From Legionella sheltonii (GTDB taxonomy: Bacteria; Pseudomonadota; Gammaproteobacteria; Legionellales; Legionellaceae): 64,000 bases of DNA. Each line of letters opens with the position of its first letter. Position 1 is the stretch's first letter. The stretch lies in NCBI RefSeq assembly GCF_026191355.1, contig NZ_JAPHOQ010000014.1:1-64000 (forward strand), written 5' to 3'. Under the pieces are notes generated by a model that was not told the origin of the DNA, did not search any database, and worked only from the letters and a program-made list of their open reading frames with translations. A program made the translations under genes and the position numbers. This document shows, one piece after another, positions 18,237 to 30,787 of the stretch.

Positions 18237-19071
18237 CCCCTCTTTAGATATAAAAGCCGATGTATCCCGTGCATTACATGAGGATGTAGGTGATGGTGAT
18301 GTTACTGCGATTTTGTTGCCTGCTCAGCTTCAGGTTGAGGCTGAAATTATTTCACGGGAGCCTATGGTCGTATGTGGTCAAGCTTGGGTCAAAGAGGTAT
18401 TTAATCAACTTGATGACCAAGTTAAACTGGAGTGGCATGTTGTTGAAGGAGAATGGTTAGCAGCACCATCTACTCTATGTACTCTATATGGCTCAGGAAG
18501 AAGTATTTTAACAGGCGAACGTACTGCATTAAATTTTTTACAAACTCTTTCAGCCACAGCGACGCAAACCTATCGATATGCCCAAAAGCTTCAGGGCACA
18601 CCGACTCGATTACTGGACACGCGTAAAACGATTCCAGGTTTAAGATCGGCCCAAAAATATGCGGTAACTTGTGGGGGTGGTTTTAATCACCGTATGGGGC
18701 TTTACGATGCTGTTTTAATTAAAGAGAATCATATTGCAGCATGTGGCTCCGTAGCTAAAGCGGTTGCTTTGGCAAGACAAAGTCATAAAGAAATGTTAGT
18801 TGAGGTAGAAGTGGAAACTCTAGATGAGTTGCGCGAAGCCATTTGTGCTCATCCAGATCGAATTATGTTGGATAATTTTAGTCAGGGTATGCTTGAAAAA
18901 GCAGTGAAAATGAATCAACCAAAACATTGCACATTAGAAGTGTCCGGAGGGGTTACTCTGGAAAATATTGCTGCAATAGGGCGGTTAGGTGTTGATTTCA
19001 TTTCCGTTGGTGCGATTACCAAGTCGATTCAAGCTATAGACTTAAGTTTACTTATTAGGAAGATTTTATGA
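18229..19071 (+). CDS. nadC: Nicotinate-nucleotide pyrophosphorylase (carboxylating)
   Basis: Quinolinate phosphoribosyltransferase, the third step of de novo NAD synthesis (quinolinate plus PRPP to nicotinate mononucleotide). The 280 residues carry EDVGDGDVTA near the N-terminus, GERTALNFLQTLSATAT, LDTRKTIPGLR and the barrel motif IMLDNFS. The end LEVSGGVTLENI...GVDFISVGAIT is also typical. The gene overlaps the antiporter gene upstream by 8 bases and murG downstream by 4 (ATGA). It therefore lies in a different operon from nadAB, about 9 kb away. Confidence 0.96.
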   Translation: MNNPSLDIKADVSRALHEDVGDGDVTAILLPAQLQVEAEIISREPMVVCGQAWVKEVFNQLDDQVKLEWHVVEGEWLAAPSTLCTLYGSGRSILTGERTALNFLQTLSATATQTYRYAQKLQGTPTRLLDTRKTIPGLRSAQKYAVTCGGGFNHRMGLYDAVLIKENHIAACGSVAKAVALARQSHKEMLVEVEVETLDELREAICAHPDRIMLDNFSQGMLEKAVKMNQPKHCTLEVSGGVTLENIAAIGRLGVDFISVGAITKSIQAIDLSLLIRKIL

Positions 19072-20159
19072 TGCCAATGATTGTTTTTACGGGAGGAGGT
19101 ACCGCAGGACATGTTGCGCCTAATATGGCATTGATACGTGAATTAAGTCATAAAGGTTGGGAAATTGCCTATATTGGTTCAGCGAATGGTATTGAAAAGC
19201 AGATGATAGAACCGCTTAAAATCCCATTTTATGGGATCAGCAGCGGTAAATTACGTCGGTATTTGAGTGTAAAAAACTTATTGGATCCTTTTAAAATTAT
19301 ACTGGGTATCGTGCAATCATTTTTCTTGCTTAATAAGATGAAACCCGATGTGGTTTTTTCCAAGGGAGGGTTTGTCGCATTTCCAGTAGTAGTGGGGGCT
19401 TGGTTAAATCGGATTCCTGTTGTTGCTCATGAATCGGATATGAGTCCTGGACTTGCTAATCGACTTTGTTTTCCTTTTGTTAATAAAATTTGCCTGACTT
19501 TTGAGGCGGGGAAAAAGCACTTTAAAAAGCAAAATAAAATTGAAGTCACGGGTACGCCTATCCGTGAGCAGTTGTTTGAAGGTAATAGTGACCGCGGTCT
19601 TGAGCTCTGTGGATTTAATTCTAAAAAACCTTGTCTTTTAGTGATCGGGGGTAGTTTGGGAGCAGGCTCTATCAATCGCAGTATTCGTGATGCATTAGAG
19701 CAATTAACCAAGGAATATCAAATTATTCATATTTGTGGGAAAGGGAAATTAGAACCTTCTTTAATTGATCATGCAGGGTACAAACAATTTGAATACGTTC
19801 ATGACGAATTAGCGGATTTGTTTGCTGCAGCGTCAATCATTATTTCTCGAGCTGGGGCTAATTCCCTTTATGAAATTTTGGCTCTAGGTAAGCCCCATAT
19901 TCTAATTCCTTTACCGGCTGAGGTCAGTCGAGGAGATCAAATCCAAAATGCACGATATTTCCAAGGATTGGGAATTAGCCTCGTCATTGAAGATCGCGCT
20001 TTAAATACAGACACTTTGCTGCAAAGTTTGCATGAACTGGAGAAAAATAAAAGGGATGTTCATAATAAAATCAATGCACTAAATATTAAGTCGGCTACGG
20101 ACCAAATTGTAGCTATAATTGAGGAGCAAATTCATGTTCAATCCGCAAGCACTGTATGA
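19068..20159 (+). CDS. murG: MurG-type UDP-GlcNAc transferase, Firmicutes-like
   Basis: Predicted to add GlcNAc to undecaprenyl-PP-MurNAc-pentapeptide (lipid I to lipid II) at the inner face of the membrane. The 363 residues start with the GGGTAGHVAPNMALI donor-fold motif. They continue with YIGSANGIEKQMIE, ISSGKLRRY, FSKGGFVAFPVVVGAW, PVVAHESDMSPGLANRL and RAGANSLYEILALGKP. In my memory the ISSGKLRRY and HESDMSPGLANR strings are characteristic of clostridial/bacillar MurG, not the usual proteobacterial form (which has ExNxxxG). The gene is outside any dcw cluster, between nadC and an M20 peptidase. It may be a second copy or a horizontally acquired one. Confidence 0.88.
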   Translation: MMPMIVFTGGGTAGHVAPNMALIRELSHKGWEIAYIGSANGIEKQMIEPLKIPFYGISSGKLRRYLSVKNLLDPFKIILGIVQSFFLLNKMKPDVVFSKGGFVAFPVVVGAWLNRIPVVAHESDMSPGLANRLCFPFVNKICLTFEAGKKHFKKQNKIEVTGTPIREQLFEGNSDRGLELCGFNSKKPCLLVIGGSLGAGSINRSIRDALEQLTKEYQIIHICGKGKLEPSLIDHAGYKQFEYVHDELADLFAAASIIISRAGANSLYEILALGKPHILIPLPAEVSRGDQIQNARYFQGLGISLVIEDRALNTDTLLQSLHELEKNKRDVHNKINALNIKSATDQIVAIIEEQIHVQSASTV

Positions 20160-21543
20160 TTTTGTATGTGGTCAATGGGAAAAGGAAATTATTCCCAGCT
20201 TATGCGAATACATAAAAATTCCGAATAAATCACCTCATTTTGATCCAAAATGGCAGGAACATGGATTAATGGAGCAGGCGGTTAGTCATATTGCTAATTG
20301 GTGTAAAGCCCATGCACCTAAAGGAATGATGCTGGAAATTATGAGATTGGAAGGGCGTACACCTTTAATTTTTATCGAAGTTCCTGGTCAGATTGACGAA
20401 ACGGTTTTGTTGTACGGCCACCTCGATAAACAACCTGAAATGTCAGGATGGAACGAGGATTTGCATCCATGGAAACCGGTATTAAAAGATGGGCGCTTAT
20501 ATGGCCGGGGAGCTGCAGATGATGGCTATTCTGCATATGCTTCGTTAACTGCGATTTCTGCTTTACAACAACAAGGTTTAGCTATTCCACGTTGCGTTTT
20601 AATTATTGAAGCGTGTGAAGAGAGTGGTAGTTACGATCTGCCTTATTACATTGAATTGCTCAATGCACGGATTGGCAAACCCAACTTGGTTATTTGTCTT
20701 GATTCTGGAGCAGGTAATTACGAACAATTATGGATGACTACTTCATTGCGCGGTAATTTGGTAGGTGAACTATCCATTGAACTAATTCGTGAAGGAGTTC
20801 ATTCCGGTGCGGCAAGTGGTATTGTTGCAGACAGTTTTCGGGTAGCTCGACAATTGATTAGTCGAATAGAAGATGAAGTTTCAGGAGAAGTGAAATTACC
20901 TGAATTATATTGTGATATTCCTGAAGAAAGAACGCAACAAGCCGAGAAATGTGCTCAGGTTCTAGGAGATTCGGTTTATGCTGAATTTCCATTATATGCT
21001 GGGGTTGAACCAGTCACAAAGGACAGAAAACAATTAATTTTAAATCGAACCTGGAAACCGGCATTAACAGTGACTGGAGCTAACGGATTTCCTGCCATAG
21101 CGGACGCAGGAAATGTTTTACGCCCTCAAACGTCATTCAAACTGTCTATGCGTTTGCCACCCCTAGTTGATCCTAAAGTTGCTGCAACCGTAATGCATGA
21201 TGCCTTAACAACAAATCCTCCTTATCATGCCAAAGTACGTTTTAAGATAGGTGATGGATCACAAGGATGGAATGCACCCAAACTTGCCTCATGGTTAGAA
21301 AAAGCTGCTGATGAAGCATCAATGGCTTATTATGGTAAACCAGCTGCTTACTTTGGAGAGGGAGGAACCATACCTTTTATGGGAATGTTAGGAAAGAAAT
21401 TTCCGGAGGCACAATTTATGATTACCGGAGTGTTAGGACCTCAATCTAATGCGCATGGTCCTAATGAATTTTTGCACTTGGACATGGTGAAAAAATTAAC
21501 TGCATGTGTTGCTTACGTACTATATAAGACCACAGCCGTTTGA
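20134..21543 (+). CDS. M20-family metallopeptidase
   Basis: A 469-residue cytoplasmic-looking dizinc hydrolase, probably a dipeptidase or deacylase. M20 signatures are VLLYGHLDKQPEM (metal His and Asp), GRLYGRGAADDGYS (bridging Asp), EACEESGS (catalytic and metal Glu), ICLDSGA, and a final metal His in NAHGPNEFLH. The dimerisation (lid) domain is residues about 215-350. The ATG at 20134 is chosen over the TTG at 20119 because GAGGAG sits 7 bases upstream. It overlaps the end of murG by 26 bases and closes the nadC-murG unit. The link to peptidoglycan peptides is only suggested by context. Confidence 0.9.
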   Translation: MFNPQALYDFVCGQWEKEIIPSLCEYIKIPNKSPHFDPKWQEHGLMEQAVSHIANWCKAHAPKGMMLEIMRLEGRTPLIFIEVPGQIDETVLLYGHLDKQPEMSGWNEDLHPWKPVLKDGRLYGRGAADDGYSAYASLTAISALQQQGLAIPRCVLIIEACEESGSYDLPYYIELLNARIGKPNLVICLDSGAGNYEQLWMTTSLRGNLVGELSIELIREGVHSGAASGIVADSFRVARQLISRIEDEVSGEVKLPELYCDIPEERTQQAEKCAQVLGDSVYAEFPLYAGVEPVTKDRKQLILNRTWKPALTVTGANGFPAIADAGNVLRPQTSFKLSMRLPPLVDPKVAATVMHDALTTNPPYHAKVRFKIGDGSQGWNAPKLASWLEKAADEASMAYYGKPAAYFGEGGTIPFMGMLGKKFPEAQFMITGVLGPQSNAHGPNEFLHLDMVKKLTACVAYVLYKTTAV

Positions 21544-21584
21544 CTTCATTTCGCTCCTCCCTTCTCGTCATTCCGAGCCACGAT

Positions 21585-21611
21585 GTCATCCCTCGCTACG
21601 CCCGGTATGAC
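21585..21611. repeat. Dispersed repeat (gtcatccctcgctacgccc)
   Basis: A short near-palindrome with ends gtcat/atgac around a ccctcgctacgccc core, in the 246-base gap before comEA. The core is shared with 9235-9250 and, in reverse sense (agcatggcgaggga, gcatagcgagg), with 39378, 58221 and 63476. Confidence 0.55.
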
Positions 21612-21789
21612 GAGGCTTTGAGATGGCAGAAGGGGAAGGATGCATTTGTTAAGAATCGGGACAAATTTTTTGTTACTCATTGAACTTTAAGCAAAAAATT
21701 AAAAAAAACACTCGACAGTGCGCCAAAATCTTGGGATACTTCTGCCGGCTCTGGAACGAGCCACTTAGTCCAACAATTAGGAGAAAATT

Positions 21790-22119
21790 ATGAGAGCAAA
21801 ATTTATTGCTACTGCATTGTCATTATCTGTAATCACTCTTTCTGCTCATGCAGTCATCCCTAAAGAGTCTTCCGTGAAAAAAAAGCCCCCTATAGTCATT
21901 CATAAGATTGATCTTAACACCGCAGATTTATCAACACTTACCGGTTCTGTAAAGGGTATAGGCAAAAAACGCGCTGAAGCAATTATTGCCTATCGGAAAA
22001 GTCATCATGGATTTAAATCATTGGAAGAACTTGCCGATGTGAAGGGCTTGGGGCAGCGATTTATGACTACAAATCGAGATAAATTAAATCAAGTATTTGT
22101 TATTAATAAAATAGAATAA
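21790..22119 (+). CDS. comEA: ComEA-like helix-hairpin-helix protein
   Basis: A 109-residue exported DNA-binding protein. It has a signal peptide (MRAKFIATALSLSVITLSAHA), a short basic Pro/Lys stretch, then a tandem helix-hairpin-helix domain (residues 40-105). That domain contains IDLNTADLSTL, VKGIGKKRAEAIIAYR and FKSLEELADVKGLG. In Legionella and other Gram-negatives the periplasmic ComEA binds incoming DNA during natural transformation. The ribosome site is taggag, 8 bases upstream. It is monocistronic; a weak aggtcg/cgacct hairpin lies about 20-50 bases past the stop. Confidence 0.9.
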   Translation: MRAKFIATALSLSVITLSAHAVIPKESSVKKKPPIVIHKIDLNTADLSTLTGSVKGIGKKRAEAIIAYRKSHHGFKSLEELADVKGLGQRFMTTNRDKLNQVFVINKIE

Positions 22120-24439
<2,320 letters not shown>

Positions 24440-24440
<1 letters not shown>

Positions 24441-24919
24441 TGAGAAATCTTCGCATACGGTTGTGCTTGGCATTTATTATAGCTCTTCTTTTATCCATAT
24501 TACCTATGCCGGAATTAATTTCTGCTTTTCGACCTCCTTGGGTTTTGTTGCTTGTACTTTATATAGAATATTTTTTGCCAGGTAATTTTAGACTGACTAC
24601 ATTATTGTTTGTTGGATTGTTATTAGACGTGTTACTTGCCACAGTAATTGGGGAACATTCATTTGCTTTACTTTTAGTCACCTGGATTGCTTCCAGCAAA
24701 TCGCGGCGGTTTCAGTTTTTTTCAATGATGCAACAAATTTTTTTAATTGGATTCTTTTGTCTTTTATATCAATCTATTATTTCTTTAATCACCGCGCTAC
24801 TTGGTTTCAATTACAGCTTATTTACACCCGTAGCGAGTGCTTTGGTGGGTATGTTTCTCTGGCCGTGGATTCGCTTACTTGGAGAAGATACTTTGCTGAA
24901 GCGATTGGTTTATCGCTGA
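24440..24919 (+). CDS. mreD: Rod-shape-determining protein MreD
   Basis: A 159-residue integral membrane protein with about five hydrophobic helices, third member of the MreBCD elongation complex. The FRPPWVLLLVLYIEYFLP segment after the first helix is characteristic. ATG at 24440 is chosen because AAGGAG lies 8 bases upstream; the ATG shares one base with the mreC stop (TGATG). Length matches the family (about 160). Confidence 0.93.
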
Positions 24920-24920
24920 A

Positions 24921-25003
24921 TCCTCATTCCCGGGCTTAGTGAGGGATTTCGATGCTGTAGCACTGTATTCCGATGGCGCTCACCGCCGCACTCGTGATGA
25001 GGG
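24921..25003. repeat. Repeat-like gap between mreD and rluE
   Basis: The gap between convergent genes carries cctcat at 24922 and atgagg at 24997 as inverted ends, and a cccgggcttagtgaggga segment like the dispersed repeats seen elsewhere. No gene is visible. Confidence 0.35.
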
Positions 25004-25008
25004 TTGGG

Positions 25009-25557
25009 TTATTTGAAATGGTGCTGTATTGTTCGGTATTCACCAGGTTGTAAATCCTCTAATTTCCAATTACCAATTTGATGTCGTACTAATCTTAAAG
25101 TGGGAAACCCAATTGCTGCGGTCATTTTGCGAACCTGATGATTTTTACCTTCTTTTAAAATGATTTCTAGCCAGCAGGTAGGAATATTCTGTCTGAAGCG
25201 AATTGGCGGATTACGAGGCCATAACCGCGGTTCGTCTATAAATTTTACTTCAGCAGGTAAAAATGTAATCTCTTTAAGGACCAAGCCTTTTTTAAGTGGT
25301 TCCAAATCTGCTTTAGAGGGTATGCCTTCTACTTGAACCCAATAATATTTTCTTTTTTCAAATTTAGGATGAGTTAATTGGTGTTGCAATGAGCCATCGT
25401 TTGTTAATAATAACAATCCTTCACTATTTTTATCTAATCGGCCTGCTGCGTAAAAATGGGGCTTATGAATAAAAGCAGCTAATGTATGTTCTGGATTATC
25501 TCCAGAAAATTGGCTGACGATACCATAGGGCTTGTTGAACAATATTATTTCAGGCAT
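25009..25557 (-). CDS. rluE: 23S rRNA pseudouridine synthase, RluE type
   Basis: Converts a specific uridine of 23S rRNA to pseudouridine (U2457 in E. coli). The 182 residues have no S4 domain and begin directly with the catalytic domain (IILFNKPYGIVSQFS). Catalytic Asp is in the motif GRLDKNSEGLLLLTNDG, with GKNHQVRKM and IGFPTLRLVR downstream, as in the RsuA/RluE group. Closeness to icd is shared with E. coli, which supports orthology. It may be preceded by a tiny minus-strand ORF at 25567-25671. Confidence 0.92.
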   Translation of the reverse strand: MPEIILFNKPYGIVSQFSGDNPEHTLAAFIHKPHFYAAGRLDKNSEGLLLLTNDGSLQHQLTHPKFEKRKYYWVQVEGIPSKADLEPLKKGLVLKEITFLPAEVKFIDEPRLWPRNPPIRFRQNIPTCWLEIILKEGKNHQVRKMTAAIGFPTLRLVRHQIGNWKLEDLQPGEYRTIQHHFK

Positions 25558-25566
25558 TAGATATTA

Positions 25567-25671
25567 TCAAAAAGGTAGAGTGGCCTTATAGTAGGTGTTT
25601 TCAATATGGCGAGCAATTCCTTTACCCAATTCATTGTTTTCATAGGTTAATTCTTGTACAATATCCAGCAT
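25567..25671 (-). CDS. Possible tiny ORF or gene remnant upstream of rluE
   Basis: Reads MLDIVQELTYENNELGKGIA and ends ATLPF (34 residues), stopping 9 bases before the rluE start codon. The frame stays open about 70 bases further upstream, but no start codon is found there and that part overlaps the divergent gene. There is no clear ribosome site. The protein-like composition makes me list it, but it may be chance or the tail of a lost gene. Confidence 0.22.
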   Translation of the reverse strand: MLDIVQELTYENNELGKGIARHIENTYYKATLPF

Positions 25672-25702
25672 TGTAAAAATTATGTCTGGGTGTATATCGT
25701 AG

Positions 25703-26401
25703 ATGAAATACTCGATACTTGTTTCGCTTTTCTTTTGTCAATTTGCTTATGCGATGAATCATATTGTTATGGTTGGGGATGAGAAAGTAGAAATTAAGCA
25801 TTTAGTAGGCAAAGGAAAAACTTATATCCATTTGCATCATAACGAACAAACGGCTTTAAAAGCAGCCCAAACTGTGATTCAAAAGGAAGGGGGGAGCCTT
25901 ATTGCTTTGGTCCATTCTGGAGGTCGTAATATCGTATTTCATTTAAATAACCAACGTTATGAGTTTGATCCCAATCGTATTTTTACAGATAACGGGATTA
26001 AGAAAACTTTATCGCAGTTTGGCCAATATAATCCCCAGGCGCATCAGGAAGTAAATAAACTGGCAACTAAAATCAAACAATTGTTGCCAAAAGGCAAAGT
26101 AGTTGCTGTTCATAACAATTCAACTTATTCACTTAAGGATTATCTGCCAGGGAAGACATTAGAAAATGATGCGCAGGCAATTCATATGACTCCTGAAAAT
26201 TACTTTCGTAATTTTTATTTAGTCACCAAAATCAATGATTTTCTTCGTTTAAAAAGCAAAGGGTATAATGGAGTTTTACAAAAACCTGCCGCAACAGATG
26301 ATGGATCTTTGTCTATATATTTATCAAAAAATGATTATATCAACGTTGAAGCAGGATATGATCAGCTGATCGAGCAAATTAAAATGTTGCATCATGCATA
26401 A
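25703..26401 (+). CDS. Secreted protein, possible M14-like zinc hydrolase
   Basis: 232 residues with a signal peptide (MKYSILVSLFFCQFAYA). I do not recognise a named family. The mature protein shows H45-x-x-E48 in the context YIHLHHNEQTA, a third His137 in VVAVHNNS, and Glu216 in INVEAG near the C-terminus. This HxxE...H...E order and spacing is what M14 carboxypeptidases/amidohydrolases use for zinc binding and catalysis. HSGGRNI around residues 71-77 could be the substrate-binding Arg. If right, it would be a periplasmic peptidase or amidase. It stands alone between rluE and icd. Confidence 0.6.
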   Translation: MKYSILVSLFFCQFAYAMNHIVMVGDEKVEIKHLVGKGKTYIHLHHNEQTALKAAQTVIQKEGGSLIALVHSGGRNIVFHLNNQRYEFDPNRIFTDNGIKKTLSQFGQYNPQAHQEVNKLATKIKQLLPKGKVVAVHNNSTYSLKDYLPGKTLENDAQAIHMTPENYFRNFYLVTKINDFLRLKSKGYNGVLQKPAATDDGSLSIYLSKNDYINVEAGYDQLIEQIKMLHHA

Positions 26402-26660
26402 GCTGGCAGAATTAAATAGCTAGCATTTCTTTTTCATCTTTCAATGTCGCTCAGTCAGAAAAGCTATAGGTAGCTAAGCTAAGTTTACATTTTTCATCAT
26501 AAATTTTAAATCCGACATCAGATTGGCGCGTAAAATGCTAGGTATTTAATTCAGTCTGCTTAGTAAGCATCCAAGTGAAGTAATTTAATAGAAATGATAC
26601 TTGGGATTCCAAGTTATCACATGCTATCATTGCCTTTTCTCTAATTTTACGGAGTTGTCA

Positions 26661-27917
26661 ATGACATACGATAAAATCAAAGTGCCTTCACAAGGTGAGG
26701 CTATTACTGTTGCTGCGGATCTGTCACTTCGTGTACCTAATAATCCCATTATTCCTTTTATCGAGGGAGATGGTATTGGTGTTGATGTAACACCCCCTAT
26801 GATTCGAGTCGTTGATGCGGCGGTTGCAAAAGCATACGGCGATAAGAGAAAAATTGCTTGGATGGAAGTTTATGCCGGTGAAAAAGCAACTAAAGTTTAC
26901 GGTTCCGATCAATGGTTACCTAAAGAAACCTTAGATGCAATGAAAAAATATGTTGTTTCAATTAAAGGCCCATTGACGACTCCAGTTGGTGGTGGAATTC
27001 GTTCACTTAACGTGGCAATTCGCCAAGAAATGGACCTCTATACGTGTTTACGACCAATTCGTTATTTCACGGGTGTTCCAAGTCCGCTTAAAGAACCAGA
27101 AAAAACAGATATGGTTATTTTTAGGGAAAATTCAGAAGACATTTATGCTGGTATTGAATGGCAAGCGGATACTCCTGAAGCAAAGAAAGTGATTGAATTC
27201 TTAATGAAGGATATGGGCGTTAAAAAAATCCGTTTTCCTGAGCACTGCGGTATAGGAATTAAACCCGTTTCTAAGGCTGGGACTACACGGTTAGTAAGAG
27301 CCGCAATCCAATATGCGATTGATAATGACCGCCATACGGTAACTTTAGTTCATAAAGGCAATATTATGAAATTTACCGAGGGTGCATTTAAAGATTGGGG
27401 TTATCAAGTGGCACGTGATGTTTTTGGTGCTAAAGAATATGAAGGCGGTCCCTGGTTGGAAATCAAGAATCCTAAAACAGGTAAGCAAATCATCATTAAT
27501 GATGTAATTGCTGATGCGTTCCTGCAACAAATTCTTTTAAGACCAGAAGATTACAGCGTAATAGCGACACTTAATTTGAACGGTGATTATATTTCTGACG
27601 CTTTGGCTGCTCAAGTAGGGGGTATAGGTATTGCTCCGGGAGCAAATATCAGTGATGAAGTTGCTGTATTTGAAGCAACTCATGGAACAGCACCCAAATA
27701 TGCAGGAAAGAATAAAGTAAATCCAGGTTCAATTATTCTTTCTGCTGAAATGATGCTCCGTCATATGGGATGGAATGAAGCTGCTGATTTAATTATCAAA
27801 GGCATGCAAGGTGCCATAGCAGCCAAAACTGTAACTTATGACTTTGAGCGTGGTATGATCGGTGCTACTTTAGTTAGTAGTTCTGGTTTTGGAGATGAGA
27901 TAATTAAGCATATGTAA
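26661..27917 (+). CDS. icd: NADP-dependent isocitrate dehydrogenase
   Basis: Oxidative decarboxylation of isocitrate to 2-oxoglutarate in the TCA cycle. The 418 residues match E. coli Icd in length. Visible motifs are [15 protein letters not shown], the substrate loop [26 protein letters not shown] with the regulatory-serine region, [14 protein letters not shown], and [44 protein letters not shown] binds the nucleotide. Start ATG at 26661 ([13 protein letters not shown]) has ACGGAG 6 bases upstream; an in-frame earlier start at 26601 adds an unlikely tail. Confidence 0.96.
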   Translation: MTYDKIKVPSQGEAITVAADLSLRVPNNPIIPFIEGDGIGVDVTPPMIRVVDAAVAKAYGDKRKIAWMEVYAGEKATKVYGSDQWLPKETLDAMKKYVVSIKGPLTTPVGGGIRSLNVAIRQEMDLYTCLRPIRYFTGVPSPLKEPEKTDMVIFRENSEDIYAGIEWQADTPEAKKVIEFLMKDMGVKKIRFPEHCGIGIKPVSKAGTTRLVRAAIQYAIDNDRHTVTLVHKGNIMKFTEGAFKDWGYQVARDVFGAKEYEGGPWLEIKNPKTGKQIIINDVIADAFLQQILLRPEDYSVIATLNLNGDYISDALAAQVGGIGIAPGANISDEVAVFEATHGTAPKYAGKNKVNPGSIILSAEMMLRHMGWNEAADLIIKGMQGAIAAKTVTYDFERGMIGATLVSSSGFGDEIIKHM

Positions 27918-28168
27918 ATTGAATGGATATCCAATAGCCGAGGTGAATTGCAGAGTAATTTAAGGGAGGACGAAGAGGGGCTCCTAAGATTCACTTTGCT
28001 TTACCTAGGCTACAATGTATATCTTTTTCAGTTTATAGCATTAATGAATGCTATCTAACCAATATGTTTTTGATTATTCCAAAGACTAATTTTTTCGTTA
28101 AAAATAACTGATTTTACTGGCCAAAAGTGCATAGTGAGTCTATAAAAATAATATAGAGGTTGTATATT

Positions 28169-28492
28169 ATGACTGGGCAAAATCTAGAGGAAATTGTAAG
28201 GCATAAAGTCGCTGAGCCGGAACAGAGCACAGAGATTAGAGTGCCTAGAAAGTACAAAGTGGTGTTGCTCAATGATGATTATACACCTATGGATTTTGTA
28301 GTTGATGTACTGAAGCATTTTTTTCATCTTAATGAAGAAATTGCAGTTCAGGTGATGTTACAGGTTCATATCCAAGGAAAAGGCGTGTGTGGGGTATTTA
28401 CACGAGATATAGCAGAAACAAAAGTAGCTCTGGTAAATGAGTACGCCAGAATGAATCAGCACCCATTGCTATCGAGCATGGAACCCGAGTAA
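28169..28492 (+). CDS. clpS: ClpS adaptor of the ClpAP protease
   Basis: A 107-residue adaptor that delivers N-degron substrates to ClpA. After a flexible N-terminus of about 25 residues the core starts [23 protein letters not shown], containing the N-end residue pocket, and runs to [13 protein letters not shown]. The start at 28169 has AGAGG 9 bases upstream (in-frame TTG at 28160 is less likely). It is followed after 30 bases by clpA, the usual arrangement. Confidence 0.95.
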   Translation: MTGQNLEEIVRHKVAEPEQSTEIRVPRKYKVVLLNDDYTPMDFVVDVLKHFFHLNEEIAVQVMLQVHIQGKGVCGVFTRDIAETKVALVNEYARMNQHPLLSSMEPE

Positions 28493-28522
28493 ATTGCTGT
28501 GGGCTGAAGAGGAGCAACGACA

Positions 28523-30787
28523 ATGTTAAATAAAGAACTTGAATTCACCTTGAATTTAGCTTTCAAGGAAGCAAAAGAGAAACGTCATGAATTTATGACC
28601 GTTGAGCATTTGTTGTTGTCATTGCTTGATAACCCAGCGGCAGGAAGTGTATTGCAAGCATGTGATGCAAATATTGAAGCCCTACGCCGTGATTTAATTG
28701 AATTCATTGATGAAACTACTCCTAGGATCCCTGAGGATGAATTAGATAGGGAAACTCAGCCTACTTTAGGTTTTCAACGTGTATTGCAACGCGCAGTATT
28801 TCATGTTCAATCTGCAGGAAAAACTGAGGTAACAGGGGCTAACGTTTTAGCAGCAATTTTTAGTGAACAAGAAAGTCAGGCAGTTTATTTTTTACGCCGT
28901 GAGAATATCACACGACTTGATGTGATTAACTATATTTCTCATGGTGTTTCTAAGTATCAAAACAATGATATGCATGAGAACATGAACTCTATGGAAGATG
29001 ATATGAGTTCATCAGAAGGCAATGAATCACCTTTAGAAAGTTATTGTACAAACCTGAATAGACGTGCGAAGCAAGGAAAAATTGACCCTTTGATCGGACG
29101 TCATGAAGAAATACAACGTACCATTCAGGTATTGTGTCGTCGCAGAAAAAATAATCCTTTGCTCGTTGGTGAAGCAGGGGTGGGTAAAACCGCAATTGCG
29201 GAGGGATTGGCACGTCGTATCGTGGATGGTGAAATACCTGATGCGATCCGTGATTGTATTGTCTATTCACTTGATCTGGGTGCGTTACTTGCAGGTACTA
29301 AGTATCGTGGGGATTTTGAAAAGCGATTAAAAGCAGTGTTAAAGCAATTAGGACAACAGGAAGGGGCTGTTCTATTTATTGATGAAATTCATACTATAAT
29401 TGGTGCTGGTGCAGCATCAGGTGGTGTCATGGATGCATCAAACCTTATTAAACCCTTACTGGCAAATGGCGAGCTAAAATGCATTGGTTCAACAACTTAT
29501 CAGGAATACCGAGGTATCTTTGAAAAAGACAGAGCCTTAGCAAGACGTTTCCAAAAAATAGATATTCCTGAGCCTACAGTAGACGAAACTTTTGAAATAT
29601 TGAAAGGATTAAAAGGGCGCTTGGAAGAGCATCATGGTGTGAAATTCACTATTCCTGCCTTGAAAGCTGCTGCTGAACTGTCTGCAAAATACATTAATGA
29701 CCGATTTTTGCCTGATAAAGCGATTGATGTTGTTGATGAGGCTGGTGCTTATCAAAATTTATTAACAGCAAGCAAACGTAAAAAAATAATTAGTGTTACC
29801 GAAATTGAAAGTGTTGTTGCAAAAATTGCACGTATTCCTATTAAGAAAGTTTCTGCTCGTGATAAAGATACTTTGCGTAATTTGGAACGTGATTTGAAGC
29901 TTCTCGTATATGGACAAGATCAAGCAATTACTGCATTAGCCTCTGCGATTAAATTAGGTCGTTCAGGCCTGAGAGATCCACAAAAACCAGTAGGTTGTTT
30001 CTTATTCGCTGGACCAACAGGTGTTGGGAAAACAGAGGTAACGCGACAATTGGCTAATGTTTTAGGCATCGAATTACTTCGTTTTGATATGTCTGAATAC
30101 ATGGAAAAACATACTGTTTCACGTTTAATTGGTGCTCCTCCAGGATATGTTGGTTATGATCAAGGGGGGTTGTTGACAGAAGCCGTGACTAAAAATCCTC
30201 ATGCGGTACTGTTGCTTGATGAAATCGAAAAGGCCCATCCAGATGTATTTAACTTGCTGTTACAAATTATGGACCATGGCACTTTAACCGATACTAATGG
30301 TCGTCAAGCCGATTTTAGGCATATCATTTTGGTAATGACCTCAAATGCTGGCGCCGGAGAATTAGTACGAAATTCTATCGGTTTTTCACAACAAGACAAC
30401 AGCAATGATGGCCTAGAAGTGATTAAAAAACAATTTAGTCCTGAATTCAGAAACAGACTTGATGCCATCATTAATTTTGCTCCATTGGATGCAATCACGA
30501 TTGGTCTTGTAGTTGATAAATTTATTATGGAGTTGGATGAACAGTTAAGTCATAAAGGGGTTACCTTTAACGTCGATAAAATGGCTCGTGAATGGCTTAT
30601 TGAACATGGCTATGACAAAGTCATGGGCGCTCGTCCAATGGCCAGATTGATTCAAGAAAATGTTAAAAAACCTCTGGCTGATGAGCTTTTATTCGGTAAG
30701 TTGATGCACGGTGGTCATGTAACCTTAAAAGTTAAAGATGGTAAATTACATTTTGATAGTCATGATCATAGAGAGGGCGTTTTTTAA
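28523..30787 (+). CDS. clpA: ATP-dependent Clp protease ATPase subunit ClpA
   Basis: A 754-residue AAA+ unfoldase that feeds substrates to ClpP. It has an N-terminal double Clp repeat domain (1-145) and an acidic linker. The first AAA module has Walker [10 protein letters not shown] and Walker B VLFIDEIH. The second has Walker [11 protein letters not shown], Walker [16 protein letters not shown] and sensor-2 GARPMARLI. No ClpB-type middle coiled coil is present, which makes it ClpA. The stop codon is followed directly by the ATG of a glycosyltransferase gene. Confidence 0.97.
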   Translation: MLNKELEFTLNLAFKEAKEKRHEFMTVEHLLLSLLDNPAAGSVLQACDANIEALRRDLIEFIDETTPRIPEDELDRETQPTLGFQRVLQRAVFHVQSAGKTEVTGANVLAAIFSEQESQAVYFLRRENITRLDVINYISHGVSKYQNNDMHENMNSMEDDMSSSEGNESPLESYCTNLNRRAKQGKIDPLIGRHEEIQRTIQVLCRRRKNNPLLVGEAGVGKTAIAEGLARRIVDGEIPDAIRDCIVYSLDLGALLAGTKYRGDFEKRLKAVLKQLGQQEGAVLFIDEIHTIIGAGAASGGVMDASNLIKPLLANGELKCIGSTTYQEYRGIFEKDRALARRFQKIDIPEPTVDETFEILKGLKGRLEEHHGVKFTIPALKAAAELSAKYINDRFLPDKAIDVVDEAGAYQNLLTASKRKKIISVTEIESVVAKIARIPIKKVSARDKDTLRNLERDLKLLVYGQDQAITALASAIKLGRSGLRDPQKPVGCFLFAGPTGVGKTEVTRQLANVLGIELLRFDMSEYMEKHTVSRLIGAPPGYVGYDQGGLLTEAVTKNPHAVLLLDEIEKAHPDVFNLLLQIMDHGTLTDTNGRQADFRHIILVMTSNAGAGELVRNSIGFSQQDNSNDGLEVIKKQFSPEFRNRLDAIINFAPLDAITIGLVVDKFIMELDEQLSHKGVTFNVDKMAREWLIEHGYDKVMGARPMARLIQENVKKPLADELLFGKLMHGGHVTLKVKDGKLHFDSHDHREGVF

